Shown: piece by piece, positions 11,703 through 24,863 of the stretch
Numbering within the stretch: the stretch's first letter is position 1
Layout of the letters: each line of letters begins with the position of its first letter
Assembly (NCBI GenBank): GCA_011317545.1
Contig: WUJK01000012.1
Location: forward strand, 1,005,001 to 1,069,000
DNA length: 64,000 nucleotides
Source: Coniella vitis
Taxonomy: Eukaryota > Ascomycota > Sordariomycetes > Diaporthales > Schizoparmaceae
Direction: 5' to 3'
Translations under genes and position numbers: made by a program
Notes under the pieces: model-generated
Told to the model about the DNA's origin: nothing
The model's database searches: none
What the model saw: only the letters and a program-made list of their open reading frames with translations

Positions 11703-13707
11703 GCTGAAGCGCGAGCTGGTAACCAAAACCAGCAATGAAGACAGAAATGGGGGAGGCTTCGTGAGCTTGACAACGCCAAGTCAGTATTGTTCAGGTAAAG
11801 CTACGACACCGTCATCAGACGTCAGCGTTGCCAAGGGAGTGAGTCGGACTCTGTAAATTAATTGCGTGGTCTTGTAGCACAGCCGTAGGTTTGTTTGAGC
11901 TTCGCATAGAAGGTCTAGACAATGCCAAGTCGCCCTTGACACAACTGCCGGAAAGTTGTCAGCTCAGTAGAGCAGAAGTGAAGAGGAGTGATGAACAAGA
12001 TGAAGAAAAATAAAAGCTTCCCAAATTCGCATAGAACCGGGAAGATGTTAAAACAAAACAAGGTGCGAGGCTAGCTTGGACGTCAGAGGCGGGCAGTGGA
12101 GATTGGTCAGTGGAACCGACTGGGGTACCATAGCAGGAGTTAAGGCCGTGGCCTGCGGGGGCAGACCCTGAACCACACACGCTGTGCAAGGTTGTTATCA
12201 GCTTCGGCCAGTGGCTTGTCGCTATTCCTCCCGCACCCCGTACCACGTTGCTAAGGGATTGACAAAGAAGCACTGACGGAGGTCAAGACGAGATCGTCAG
12301 ATGCCCAGCCAGCACATTTTTAGAAGTAGTAGTGCATTCAAAGTGTGCTGTCGAGCAGGCCAAAACACTGCTTGGTCAAGTAATATGTTTCATAGAGAAA
12401 TAACATTCTTCCATATAGTAGAGTTGAGCTTTGCCAATGGTTTTTGCTGCTAATAGCCTGCGTCACAAGGCATGCCAAGGAGAAAGGAGCCCACGAACCG
12501 GATATCGCGTTCTCGCGAGGCCACGCAGGAGCACGTCATAGGGATTACTATGAAAACATCTGCAGGATTATTGTACGGTAAGTACTATGTACACGGCTGC
12601 TTTTTTTTAGGGGCCATGTCTGTGATAGATCACCAAGGTAGTGCTAAAAACGCATCTGCTCGCTGGAATCCAGTGCGGGGAATACTCGAGCACATGTCGG
12701 AGCGCTGGGACGAGGCTGAAAGTAACAATGCGGGGCCACAAGTCGCGCAAGGCTATGAAGGCACAGTATCGCACCGAAACAAAAATACTATGTAGTGGTC
12801 AACTGCAAAGCATTATTATAACAGCAGTTTTCATCATATGGATTCGTATAACAAGCATAGAACACCTAAGTAATCCTTGATATTTTGCCGAGTGATGGAT
12901 TCCTTGAACGAGGGCTCATTTGCTGAATTGTCTTTTTGCGTGCCCATCCCTGCAGCGCTGTTGATGAGAAGTACAAAGTATCGTGAGAAGTACCGTGAGA
13001 AGTATCTTGTACCCCAAGCCGTTATCGTTATCGATAGAGGTGGACGATAAGCAGGCCCTACTGCCCGTCTGCCGCAGCACAAAGAGCCCGTACCTGCCCC
13101 AATCTGTCGCGACTGCATTTACCACCACCACCACAACGAACATGAAACCCTATAACGCATTTCGACCCAACCCGCAACCATTCTGCTCAGCATTAAATTA
13201 AACCAACGCAACCCTCCACCTGTCTCTTACTTTCCAATCTCCCGCTCTTTGCCGAATCCAGTAATGCTGCAGTTGCCGTAACCATCCGCTCTGACAGCTC
13301 TCTGACTTTTGCCCTCTGACGCCCCTCTGTCCGTCCTTTTCCCGCCTGAGTCAGCATTTTATTGCGCCGCTCGTCGACCCTGGATTGCCGCTGTCGACGG
13401 CCCGTCTCTCTCACTCAAGACTCTTTCCTACAGAGTACTTAGGCCTCGAGCCACACGCCCTTGTTTCCCCTTTGCCGCCCTTCTATCCGATATTAACAGA
13501 CATCATTGGACTACCGAAGAGACCAGGCCTGTTAATTCTATCACACGGTCAACTGTCCCTAGTATCTTGTTGCTCGGACACCCTTGGCCACCGTCAGATC
13601 TATACACGCCCATCTCGACTTGCGACCCCGTCCGCTACCCTATGCGTAATCCCTGATTGTTGCCGTTCACCATCCAGGGGCCTTGCCCCAGTCAAACACT
13701 CGACATC
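11703..13707. other. Divergent intergenic region between the Ala/Ser-rich gene and SSM4
   Basis: This is the shared upstream region of two divergent genes. The right part, about 13,190-13,700, is C/T-rich on the plus strand (TCTCTTACTTTCC, CTCTCTCACTC), typical of a long fungal 5' leader for the SSM4 gene. Two copies of the recurrent 9-mer TACTATGTA lie at 12593 and 12786. Short frames inside have no recognisable product. Confidence 0.5.
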
Positions 13708-16700
13708 ATGGATCACGATCCAACATTCGAGGCACTCGCCTCTCAGCAGACGCGGCGGAGGCGCCTCTCTGCTGCCGATACCGATTTGCCAGACGAAATG
13801 ACTTCGAGACCAACTACTTCCAAACATACATATACCCAGTCGCAGTCGACACCACACGATGCGGCTTCGCAAGCAGACCCCGATACCTGTCGCATATGTA
13901 GGGGAGAGGGCACGTCCGAGGAACCTCTGTTCTACCCTTGCAAATGTAGTGGCAGCATAAAATATGTCCATCAGGACTGCTTGATGGAATGGCTGTCGCA
14001 CTCGCAAAAGAAGCATTGCGAACTGTGCAAGACGCCCTTCCGCTTCACCAAGCTTTATGCTCCAAACATGCCAAAGACGGTACCTATGCATGTCTTTGTC
14101 AGTCACATTGCCAAATACATTTTTCGCAACATTCTCGTTTGGCTCCGCGCTGCCCTAGTCTTGATGGTCTGGCTGGTTTGGCTTCCTTATCTGATGAGGC
14201 GTGTCTGGTCGGCACTCTTCTGGCTCAGCGATGAGGGACTCGGTCCGGTCTGGGGCAAGTCAGAGCCCACGAGCGCCTTCAGCAACGTGGTAGGCGCCGC
14301 ACCTAGTGCCACCGCTTGTCCAGCCAGTCCTCTGCTCGCAGAAACCACAACTGCTGCTACTCTGCGAACCATAATGGGCCAAGCTCCACCGGCTTCTGGC
14401 GCCTCTACAACCACATCCCTATATGGTATCAACATTACCACTGATAATCCTCTGGGCAACGTCTTGCTTAACATGTTTCTGGGAAGCTTCTACATGGGTG
14501 GGTCTGCAGCGCACGTTGACGCCTCCGTCGAGTGGCAGCAGATCGCTCCATCAACGCCAGCGCAGCACTCTTCGCTGCTGAGCGACGTCAAATTTCTGCA
14601 AAAGCTCTCGGCTTCTGCTCCTGCTCTTGGTGGATTCGCCGTTGACGTCGTGGAAGGGCAGATCATTACTGTTGTAGTAATAGTCTGCTTCATTCTGATC
14701 ATCCTCGTTCGCGATTATGTCGTCCAGCAACAACCAGATATTAATATGCGGGCTGCTTTCGCTGCTGCAGGTAATCCTGTTCCTGCAGACGAGGCTATTC
14801 CCGCCCGCGCGCCCGTTGAAGAGGACCACTTGGGCCCCTTTCCCGCCATGGACCAAGAAGACGACGAAGCAAGCACGCAGGCCGTGGATGAGAATGCCGA
14901 GGATTCGAGAGACTATTGGCCATCCACCACAGACAACGTCCTTGACGATGTCGAAATGCGTCAGCGACGCGGTTTCGGAAGCGAGGCCAACCAGTCTTCC
15001 AACTTCGGGGCGGATGTCGCTCAGCCTGCATCAACCGGTCGCGCTATTAGTAGCTCTGCTGAAAATTATGTTAGAATATATCGCCAGGCAATGGGAGATC
15101 CTGATGAGTTTCGCCGCATCGCCCGCGAGGAGAATCTGGAAGGCGAGTTGGCATTGTTCCTGGGCATTGAAGGATCTTCCACTTCTCAAGCTCAAGATGA
15201 GCCTTCCGTCGCAGCTACTGATGAAGCTGCCTCGTCAAAACTCGACGATTGGCGTCAAGATTCGGACTGGGCCTGGCCGAAAGATGGTCCTCAAGATTCA
15301 GGTAGCAAAGGCAAAAATCCTGTCTTGAACAGCTCCATAGACGGGGCTGGAGACCACGACTACTCTTCGAGGTCGCGGTCGGCCACCGATGGTCCTCAAG
15401 TATTTGGTGGAGTTAACCCACTAGGTCATAACAACTGGTCCTTTGCCGAAGATACTCGAAACGAATCGCGTTCGCGCCCTTCGGATGCATCCCCGCGGGG
15501 TGCTAATCCAGAAACTTCTGCTTCGACAAGCCGCTGGGACTATATGACGCCTCCCTCAAGCACTCTGGCAGAGAGCGCATCCTCCAGCTTACAAGCTCGG
15601 ACACCCAGCTCGTCAGGAAGCAACAACTCCGTGAACCAGTCGGCTATGCTGCCTAATCAAGATGCGATGGAAGCCGCTGTCGAGCTTCACCGGGTTGGTG
15701 ATTGGGAGACACTCTCAGACTCCGATGTCCCACTTGGGGAAGTTCAACAGCCAGAAACACCCATTGACGAAGTGAGAGCATCCGAAGAGCTTCAACCAGC
15801 AGGGTTCACTCAGCGTGTCGCCGATTTCATGTGGCGCGATGTTGACGCCATACCACGAGATGAACTTGCTCCCTTACCGGAAGCTGGTGAAGACTTTTTC
15901 AACGATGAGCAGGATATCGCCCTGGCTGTTGGGAACAACCGCCTGCAGCACCAGGATGACGAGCAAGATCAAGAGGTTGTCGCCGCCGCCGCGGCAGCAG
16001 GAATCGATGCCGAGGCCGAGGCTATGGATGATGCGGAAGACATTGAGGGCATTCTCGAGCTCTTGGGAATGCGTGGCCCTATTGCTGGTCTCTTCCAAAA
16101 TGCTCTCTTCTGCGCCTTCTTGGTTTCCATTACGCTGTTCATTGGTATCTTTGTGCCCTACAATTTAGGTCGGTTGGCAATCTGGATTGTTGCTCATCCG
16201 AACCGGCCGCTGCGCATGGTTTTCAGCCTTTCAAGTTTTGTGCAAGATCTGGGCATGTTGGTGGGAGGCTTCGCATCGACCTTGATCTTTGGTGCTCTGA
16301 ACAGGGTTGTTAGCTTCTTCCGCCCGGAAGCGTCGCAACTCGTCATGATCCGCAACCTGGTGCAAGGGTCTTGGACCCTGATGGAGAACGCCGGTGGCAG
16401 GCTGCGTGATAGCGGGATTGTTGACTTGACCTTCTGCTCCGCAGATGAACTTCGGAACTTCTCCATCGTTAGCCACGCTGCCTTACTGACATTGAAAAGC
16501 CAAGTGGCTAGCGTATTTGCTGCCATTGGACACTGCTTATCCTTCATTGCAGGTGGGCACTACTTGGTCAAGGTTTCATTGCTCATATCGCAGTTCAAGG
16601 AGGCATTCTCATTTGCCTGGCAGACTCTGAGGCATCTCCCCAGCTTCTTATCGAGTCCAAACTCTTGGGTTATCGACTTTGCTGCGCCCGAGTCTGTGGA

Positions 16701-18921
16701 ATCGTTGAGTCCTGAGTTGGCATCCTGGGGTGCCATGGACCGACTCTGGGCCATCCTGGGGGGATATACTACTTTATGTGTTTCGGCTGCCGTCTATCTC
16801 GGACGCGGGACTCCATTCGCCGGAAGACTAGGCCAAGACTGGGAAGCTACGATTGTTGACGTTCTGGTCCAGGCCAGCGGAGTGATGAAAGTCATCCTCA
16901 TCATCGGTATCGAGATGCTTATATTCCCACTTTACTGCGGCCTGTTGCTCGACGTGGCGCTGCTCCCACTCTTCGAGAACGCAACTATCATGTCGCGCGC
17001 TATGTTTACCATCAACTATCCCTTTACATCCATTTTTGTGCATTGGTTTGTCGGCACTGGATACATGTTTCATTTCGCTCTCTTTGTGTCCATGTGTCGC
17101 AAGATCATGCGCAAGGGGGTCTTGTGTGAGTAGTCACTGATCATCTGTCAAATCTATTCTCCCCGCACCTGCTAATCAAGTCGTAATCCAGATTTCATCC
17201 GAGATCCTGATGACGCAGAGTTCCATCCCGTTCGCGACGTTCTCGAACGCAATGTGACTACGCAGCTTCGCAAAATCCTCTTCTCCGCCTTTGTCTACGG
17301 CGCCTTGGTCATTGTTTGCCTGGGCGGTGTAGTTTGGGCCCTTTCTTATGGTTTCCAGAACGTGCTTCCAATTTATTACTCGTCCAATGAGCCTGTTCTG
17401 GAATTTCCGATCGACCTGCTTTTTTATAACTTCTTGATGCCTCTTGCCGTCAAGTTCTTCCGCCCCAGCGACGGTCTTCACGCCATGTACACCTGGTGGT
17501 TCCGCAGACTTGCTCGCACTTTGCGGCTCACCTGGTTCCTCTTTGGCGAGCGAAGAGTTGAAGAAGAAGGTAGCCTTAATCCCGTTTCTGATGACCCATC
17601 CCTGGCTCCGGCGCTCTGGAAGAAGTTGGTGCTCAAGATACAGCGCAAGGCAATGGAGCCCGCGGCTGGGTCAGAAGCTTTAGATGACAGTTCAGGAAGG
17701 CCGACACGTCAGATTAACGCTGGATCGTCCCGGATCCATGATCCTCACAAGAAGCGTCTTGTGGACTCTGGCCAATTGACACCCAACGGGCGCTTTGTGC
17801 GCGCACCGGCCTCGGATCAGGTCAAGATACCCAAAGGCCAGAAAGTTTTCCTTGATGTCTCAGAACACAATCAGAGGCAAGATGGAAAGTCTGATGAGCC
17901 AGATGCCGACCTGTACTCATCAAGCACATATACCTTTGTCTATGTCCCTCCCAACTTCCGCTTCCGCATTTTCCTGTTCATCCTCTTCATCTGGCTCTTT
18001 GCCGCCATAACCGGTGTCGGCTTCACAATCCTACCCCTTATATTTGGAAGAGCCATGCTCCGAATCGTCATTCCCTCACACGTCCGCACTAACGATATTT
18101 ACGCATTCAGCATCGGCTTGTACATCCTGGGTTCAGCCTTGTACTTTGCCTACAGGGTTCGAGATATCTACAGCAAAGTCAACACTTGGCTTCACGAAAC
18201 TGCAACCACATTGCTGGATCGGGACACTATTCGACGGGTGCTATTTGTGGCTACCCGCGCAGCAAAGCTCGTATACTCGTACTTTTTCCTCTTGGTCTTG
18301 TTTCCTTTCATGGTATCCAGCCTCATGGAACTCTATATTTTGATACCACTCGATACCTACATGTATGGCTCAGTTGCAGCCAGCACCGATGCTGGCGCAG
18401 CTGTCATGCCCAGGCATACAGTCCGTGTCATGCAGTCCTGGACAATCGGGATCATCTACCTCAAACTTGCAGCGCGATTCGTTGTCCACTGGCATCAGGA
18501 CAGCCGTCTTGCAGCTGCCACACGGGCCGTTCTGCGTCACGGCTGGCTGGACCCCGATGTTAAGGTCCTCACTCGAGCCTTCGTCGTGCCTGGTCTCACG
18601 CTTTGGATCATTGCCGTTTTTGGTCCTCTGATGTTGGCCAAGAGTGTCCTTCGATATATTTCAACCGTCTCTTCTGACACGCCGTCCGCTGCGGAGGCAG
18701 AGGTCGTTCTTGTCCACCGCTTCTGCTTCGCCATTGCATTGCTGAGCGCGATTTTAGTGGCCATTGTCAACAGCATCTTCGGCGTGCTTATGGGCTGGAG
18801 GGTTCGCATCAAGGACGAAGCATATCTGATTGGAGAACGATTGCACAATTTTAGCTCGCCGCCACAAGTTTCTCGCGACAAAGAACGGGAGAGGAGACAG
18901 ACAAGAGTTGGCTGGGAGTGA
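13708..18921 (+). CDS. SSM4: ER membrane RING-CH E3 ubiquitin ligase, Doa10 type
   Basis: Two exons (13708-17125 and 17192-18921) are joined over a 66-base intron with branch site GCTAATC, giving 1,715 aa. Residues 61-107 form a C4HC3 RING-CH finger: C61, C64, C78, C80, H88, C91, C104 and C107 (DTCRICRGEG to CELCKTPF). About a dozen or more membrane segments follow. The middle carries a long acidic Ser-rich cytosolic stretch, then the conserved TEB4/Doa10 membrane part (LFIGIFVPYNLGRLAIW). Just after the intron comes FIRDPDDAEFHPVRDVLERN, which is strongly family-like. Doa10 works with Ubc6/Ubc7 in ER- and nuclear-membrane protein degradation (established). The first in-frame ATG is at 13708. 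The protein is longer than the yeast one, mainly through the Ser-rich insert. Confidence 0.95.
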
Positions 18922-19865
18922 TCCGACCATGAACCGAGTGTGCCATAGCAATAGCACTATGGACTGTCATTTTCTGCATCCTCACAGCATCTGCTTTTCA
19001 GAATCCACCCAACTTTTCGGTTTCATGTTTTATTCTCGTCTATGCCTAGGACTGGCTGGACAGTAGATGAAGGGGCCAACCTTGATCAAGGCATCCAGTT
19101 GACCGTACGCGTCTCGGTGGCAACACTTGCCTTGCTCTTTTTGCGCGTTTCAACATTGCATTGCGATATTTCAATTATGCTGGAAGGCAGTGAAGAGGTC
19201 ATCTGAAGTTACCTCAGTCTCAAGAAGACCTCGCCAATGGCCGAAAAACCCTGGTAATTGGTGGGGAAAACGATTTGGATGAGTTGGTGGCATTGGTGGT
19301 TACGATCGTGTGTGGGAACAATCACTACACTTTGTGTTTCTATTTTTAGCTTTACATGGCATGATGTGAATAACATTGATCGAAGCATTTTTTTTTTTTC
19401 GGGACGTATTTCTTTCGGTAATGGGGCTTGTCAATGGTGATGGAAACGAACATTGCCATCACTGTCTCACGTCAGATGACCATACATAGTATGTTACACA
19501 TGAAGACGCGTTCTCAATTCCATTATCCCTCGTTAGCGGACGACTTCCTCTGGACATGATCTCACATCCAACACGCGGTTTGCACATTGAAGGTATGTAT
19601 AACTCTCGCTCCACTTCTCCCTATAACGCACGAATTGATTAAGTACGGGAAAATGATAATGGCTCAAAATCCAGCCTTCTGGTATGGAATGTCCCAATCT
19701 ATATCTATACAGTCTATAACTATAAAAAGGAAAAGAAAAGAAACCCCCATCTACCACGGGATGTCTAAGAGTTCTTCTAACATATAATTCCATCCAGGAA
19801 TGTGTATCTTGAACGAAAGAAACCTGCCAACAAGGAGGAAATCCAACATCACCTCTCTTGTCCAA
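18922..19865. other. Convergent intergenic region
   Basis: This lies between the 3' ends of SSM4 and the anion transporter, so it probably holds both 3' UTRs. It contains an 11-base T run near 19388-19400 and one TACATAGTA word at 19483. No gene is recognised. Confidence 0.5.
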
Positions 19866-21248
19866 TCAATGATCGTTCACATCCTCATCCCTGTCAGGAT
19901 ACATAATATCCTGCACCACCACAGCCCGAATATGGTGATAGAGCACAAAGCAATACGTCAACAGCAAACAAATGCTCATGAAGACCGAAAACCCTTTGAC
20001 CAGATCACTTTGCAGCGCATTGCCCAGCGAGATGGTGGCAAGGGTAAATCCCGTGTTGGGGAACACGGACGCCCACCAGCCCAAGTGGAAATATTTGGGC
20101 CGACTCGAGACAACGGCAATCAGCGCCACACCCCACCACCACAACGCAAGACCCCACAGGAAGATCCCGGCGAGGATGGCGAGTGCGCGGATCGAGTGCA
20201 CGTCGGCGATGCCATCGCCGTCGAGGTCAAATGTATCGGGCAGGCCTTTGGCCATGCCGATGAGCGCAAGACATGTGAAGGAAGGGGGGCCGACGTTCAT
20301 GAATAAACCGGGGCGGTGCTCGCGGTTGGGCAGGCCAAAGGACATGAGACGGCCGACCATGTGTGCGTACATGAGGAACGAGACGGAGATACCCAAGCCT
20401 TGGGCGGCGAGGCCGCCGAGGATGATGGCTGATGACATTACATCAGGCTGGGTGTCTGCGATGACGGAAGCGATGGTGCCTGAAAGCATAATGGGGAAGA
20501 TGGGAAGGATCCAGGTGGGCATCATTGTGTTGGGGGCGAGATTGTGTGTGCGAAAGACATAGCTGTATTGGCCGATGGCGAGCAGAATGGTGATGGTCAT
20601 GTAGCTCCAGAAGGAGACTTGGATGGCCCAATTGAGCTTGTCGTCGCCGGGCGGGACGGTATAGCGGTAGGTGCTGGTGATGAGGGTGGCAGTGGTGAGG
20701 AAGAAAGTGGGCACGAAGAAGCCTTCACGCTCGTGCGTGATGGATTGGCGGAAGGAGCCCGAGTAGAGGAAGAAGCGGGCGAGGAGACCGGATAGGACAC
20801 CAAGGAAAAGGATGATGTTGACAATGTAGACGACGAGGCCGATTTGGCGCAGCCCGGGAAACTGGTAGGGCTGGGCAAAGATGAGGAGCGAGAGGCCGCC
20901 GGTGCTCATGATGAGCGTCCACCAGGCCCAGGTGAAGTGCTTGAAACGCTGGCGGAGGTTGAGCTTGGGTCTGTTTGGATCGTATGGATCGATGCCATGG
21001 CTGTGATTGTGCGTGTCTTGCTTGCCTTTGTGAAGGGCCGAGTCTTGCTCAATGTCGACAAACTCTTGGGTCGGGGACGATACCCGGGTGCTGTTTCCGG
21101 AGTATTGGTGTTGCTGTTGTTGCTGGCCTGAGGAGGATGATACCATGTGGTCTCTCGGGTCCAGCGTCGAGGAGGCTGTGTTGTCGCGTTTTTCCACGTC
21201 GTCAAGCCGAAAGTTGCGACTCTGCTGGGGAAAGTAGGACGTCTCCAT
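19866..21248 (-). CDS. TDT/SLAC1-family anion or C4-dicarboxylate transporter (Mae1-like)
   Basis: A single exon of about 460 aa. The first ~95 residues are hydrophilic, with Gln- and His-rich tracts. Then KHFTWAWWTLIMSTGGLSLL opens a membrane domain of about ten helices, ending in an acidic tail (YPDRDEDVNDH). The MSTGGLSLLIF opening and FPGLRQIG segment fit the tellurite-resistance/dicarboxylate transporter family, which includes malate permease Mae1 and sulfite pump Ssu1. The sequence looks nearer Mae1 than Ssu1, but the substrate is inferred. The start at 21248 (METSYF) was preferred; an ATG at 21281 would add 11 residues. The gene is convergent with SSM4. Confidence 0.88.
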   Translation of the reverse strand: METSYFPQQSRNFRLDDVEKRDNTASSTLDPRDHMVSSSSGQQQQQHQYSGNSTRVSSPTQEFVDIEQDSALHKGKQDTHNHSHGIDPYDPNRPKLNLRQRFKHFTWAWWTLIMSTGGLSLLIFAQPYQFPGLRQIGLVVYIVNIILFLGVLSGLLARFFLYSGSFRQSITHEREGFFVPTFFLTTATLITSTYRYTVPPGDDKLNWAIQVSFWSYMTITILLAIGQYSYVFRTHNLAPNTMMPTWILPIFPIMLSGTIASVIADTQPDVMSSAIILGGLAAQGLGISVSFLMYAHMVGRLMSFGLPNREHRPGLFMNVGPPSFTCLALIGMAKGLPDTFDLDGDGIADVHSIRALAILAGIFLWGLALWWWGVALIAVVSSRPKYFHLGWWASVFPNTGFTLATISLGNALQSDLVKGFSVFMSICLLLTYCFVLYHHIRAVVVQDIMYPDRDEDVNDH

Positions 21249-24200
21249 GATGAAAGACACTGGCTCAGATCGATACACCACCTCCTACAATTAAAGCATC
21301 AAGGCTTGATGTGTATTAAAGAAGCGAAAGAGTCTGATATGGGTGACTGGTGAGTATTTTCTTTTCTTCTTCTCCCAATCAAGTCTGGAGGCTTTTTCCT
21401 TTGATGGATTGGAAAAGGAATAGAGAAAAGAGAGGAGAAGACAATGAGGCTAAGGGGAAAAGTGCATGTAAATATAAACTTGGGCATGCAACGTTTGACG
21501 GCGACCTGGCCGTGTCCTGTAGCAGCAAGCACCCAACCAAGATTGTCTTTTCTATTATCCTTTCTCTTGATGTTTATTATCATTAGTGGCACGCTTCTTG
21601 GAACTGTGCTAGTCAACAGGGCGAGTTCGCGAAGGCAAGAATATATAACAGCATAACCGCCAAGTCGCTTGCTATCCATCGTTGCCTTTGGCCCATGCCC
21701 AGTAGCACCATTGTCCCCTATTCGCCAAGCAGCCGGGACTTGTTCGTGCTGTTGACGACGAAACTCCCAAGCCCGCTCGTCCCATGGGGCGGACGAGTTC
21801 GGGCAAGTGGAAGAAGCAAGACAGCACAAGCTGTGCGGCGGCAAGGTCTGGGACGTCTGGGGCCGTCTCCGAGGGCTCTGGCGACTTGAGCAACATGGAT
21901 GGGGCCAGACGACTGGCGCTGGGGTGTTTGTGTGTAGGTTTGTTTCTGAACATAGTAGCCAGCGCAAAAGCCCTGTGCGTGCTCCGTCGTCTTATTAGCC
22001 CAAAAGGGGCGCACGGCCAAGAGTTTGGGCTGTGTGGATTGCGCGCCTCAAAAGATCCAAATGCCAAGATCAGCGACGCAGAGACCCGCTTCCCGCGATA
22101 AGTGCCGGGTGCCAAGACGACCACGAACACCTCGCCGCCGGGGCCATTGGGCACTGGTTGCGTATTTTTGATTGGATGCTGATCACATATATATAGATAG
22201 GGGCCGTGGCCCCTGCCCTTGCTGTTTGGGCTGCTTGACGTGGTGTCGTGGCCAAGAATGGCCAAGAGGCTATCCAAGAAGCCAGGGGGCCTCCTCCGAG
22301 TTGAGCCTCTTGAACGTCGAAATTGGCAATATTCGAGAGAAATATGCTGCGAAGGCTCAGCCTCGCTCAGGGGCCGCGCTAGAGGCCACACTTGAAGCCA
22401 GAGCAGTATTATATATAAGAATCCTGGAAGCGATCGACAGCATTGCGAGTATGTACATATTCCATGCCAGTTTGACCTTGAGAATGCTCCCATAAAGGCT
22501 TGCATTCCACAGTTTGCCACCAACATCCATCTATCTACCTTTGCAGGCAGTGGACGATGCTCGCTGTGTAATCTGGATGCCATGCCTCAAGCGCGTCCTT
22601 GGATGAGAGGCTGTCTTTGTGAGCGCAGATCATACCAGGCACTAGCTGTTCAGGCTCTATGATCCGATCAGTCGCGGCGAGGGCAGGACCTCAAACGCTG
22701 GATCGTAAATAACTCATATTCCATCCGGTCAGTTCCTATACATATGCTAACTTGGTGGACTTTGCACCTGTATCAGTATGAATATGAAACCAACAATAAC
22801 GATGGTGATGCTTTTTCTCGTCATCAGCTGCTTCAGCCTTTGGGACAATTCGATGGGCTGTTGCCTTTCTGCCAGGTCAACTAGTTGTTGCCCAGCACGC
22901 ATATAACAGCCATAGTGTACAAAGGTAACTTTTGAGGGACCTTTTCGGGGTCATTGATCAGCACGAAACGCCCACAACGCTGAGAGATAGACAGGCCAAG
23001 CACGCCATGGGCTTGGAAGCTCCTCTCATGGCGGGTCAATCATGGCTTTGGCGCTTCATGGCGGTTTCACGGGACCTTTGCCCGTTGGCCGGCTTGGAGA
23101 GCAGAAAGAGAGTCTTGGAGGCCGTTGGTTTTGAGCGTGGTTTTTCCCCATTGCCATGGCCTGGAAGCTACCCAAGTAGTTTCATAAACGTTTCTGTAGT
23201 GATTCCTGGCTGCACTGACATGAAAGGATAGAGAAGGGATATGATATTCAAGATAATGTAGGTATTTCAGCGTTGTTGAATCTGCAAGATGGAGGTAAAA
23301 GGGGAAACAGGAGCGAGTAAGAGTTCGGAAAGAAAGAAGCAGCATGAGTATCTGTTTTAGAGATAGGAAACTCGGCATATTTTCAACATACTCAGAGGCA
23401 CGTACTTCGCAGCCGGGCGCACTCCGAGCTTTCTCTTTCTGCATGCAAGTTATACATTCATTTCCAAACCATCAACAAGCTGAAAATCCACGTCATGTCA
23501 CTACACCATGTGGCGAGCACAATCGAAAGCTCTTGTAGATCGCCGTCCAGTCCCGGGTCCTTCCAGCCATGGGCTTGCCATAGAAAATCGCTCATAGAAA
23601 CAGGCAAACTGAGCTATCCGACTGTTCAGCAGTCCGTTCAATTCTTTGCGCATCGCACTGGACAATTTATATGTCAAGCTTCACAGATTACTCACAGTCG
23701 ACCGGAACATTTCGTACTTGGTATGCTCCGAGATTGATGTACACTGCCTTGAATTATCTTATCGTTTATGTTTGGCATTGATACGTTCCATGAGTGAGAA
23801 CATTGATATACGAGATTGTGATTAAGGCCCACCTAATCACCACCAACATCGAAATTCTTTTTTTTTTCTGGTGCATACGACAACACCGGTGCTGTCATGC
23901 AACATGTGAGATGGTCAGACCGGCGGGTGCAGTCTTCAATCTTCCTTGATGACGGCGGAGATGTAAGTCATATGTTGGACAAGCTCTTGGCCCCTAAGGC
24001 AACAGTCCACGATGTCCACGAGATGGAAAGCTGGGATAACTCCATCCATAATTGTGATCTCTCGAGAATTTGCAATAGACAATGTGCCCTAGATCCTACG
24101 ATGTACGAAGACCAAGACACCGCAGTTTCAGTCATGGCCGTGATACAAGCTACTATAGCAAATGCAGATTATTGAATGCAAAGACTAAATGCTGGAAGGA

Positions 24201-24863
24201 TCAGGATGGCAGTAACTAGTGTCTAGGAGACCAGAGTCTCAAGAATATACTTGCTGCTTGTGAGTTGTAGATTATAACAGTGTGAGCCTCTGAGGTGTAG
24301 TCTTGATATATTGCGTATTCATCTCGTCGTCCATTGTCGCAGTTGCGCTTATATCAAGCAGACACCTTGCCGCTCAGCCGTCCCATAGTAGAACAATAGA
24401 TCACCTAATGGGCCCACGTAGCATCGTCGCGCTGGACAAAAAGATGTGGGTGGCTTTTGCTATAATAATACAGGCAGGCGTTGACTGGCTTGGTTGGCCT
24501 ACTGCGGCCAGGGTCCAATGTTTCGCCAACCGCATCATTGATATGCACTGAATTGGTTGTTACATTATTATTGGTAAATTATTGTTATATCAAGGATTCT
24601 GGTACAGGGCAATAATGGAACACAACCTATCCTTGAAGCTTTGAGTGCGAGTACCTTGACTTCTCGCGACGCGTTTATCCACCTCGGTCCCTGGACCTCT
24701 TTTGCCGGCTTACCAAGCCTAAGCTTACGTACCGAGTGCTTTCCCACAGGGAACCTAACTCCACTGCTTCTGCCACAGTCTGGTTCAATCGTTTCTTTTC
24801 TGTTGACGACGCCTTTCAGCCCCGTCACCGTCGAGCTGTGGGCCTGGCAGGCCAGCAAGCGAG
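21249..24863. other. Gene-free 3.6 kb between transporter and dehydrogenase
   Basis: This is a divergent upstream region. An open frame of 303 codons on the minus strand (21672-22583) has no family features and several overlapping rivals, so it was not called. A TATA-like run (ATATATATAG) sits near 22187-22198, and a T9 tract lies at about 23861-23869. No tRNA, 5S or transposon relic was recognised. Confidence 0.45.

Noticed and set aside
21672..22583. Open frame of 303 codons on the minus strand
   Set aside because: No recognisable domain, no family-like motif, crossed by several other frames of similar size in a GC-rich stretch; most likely chance.
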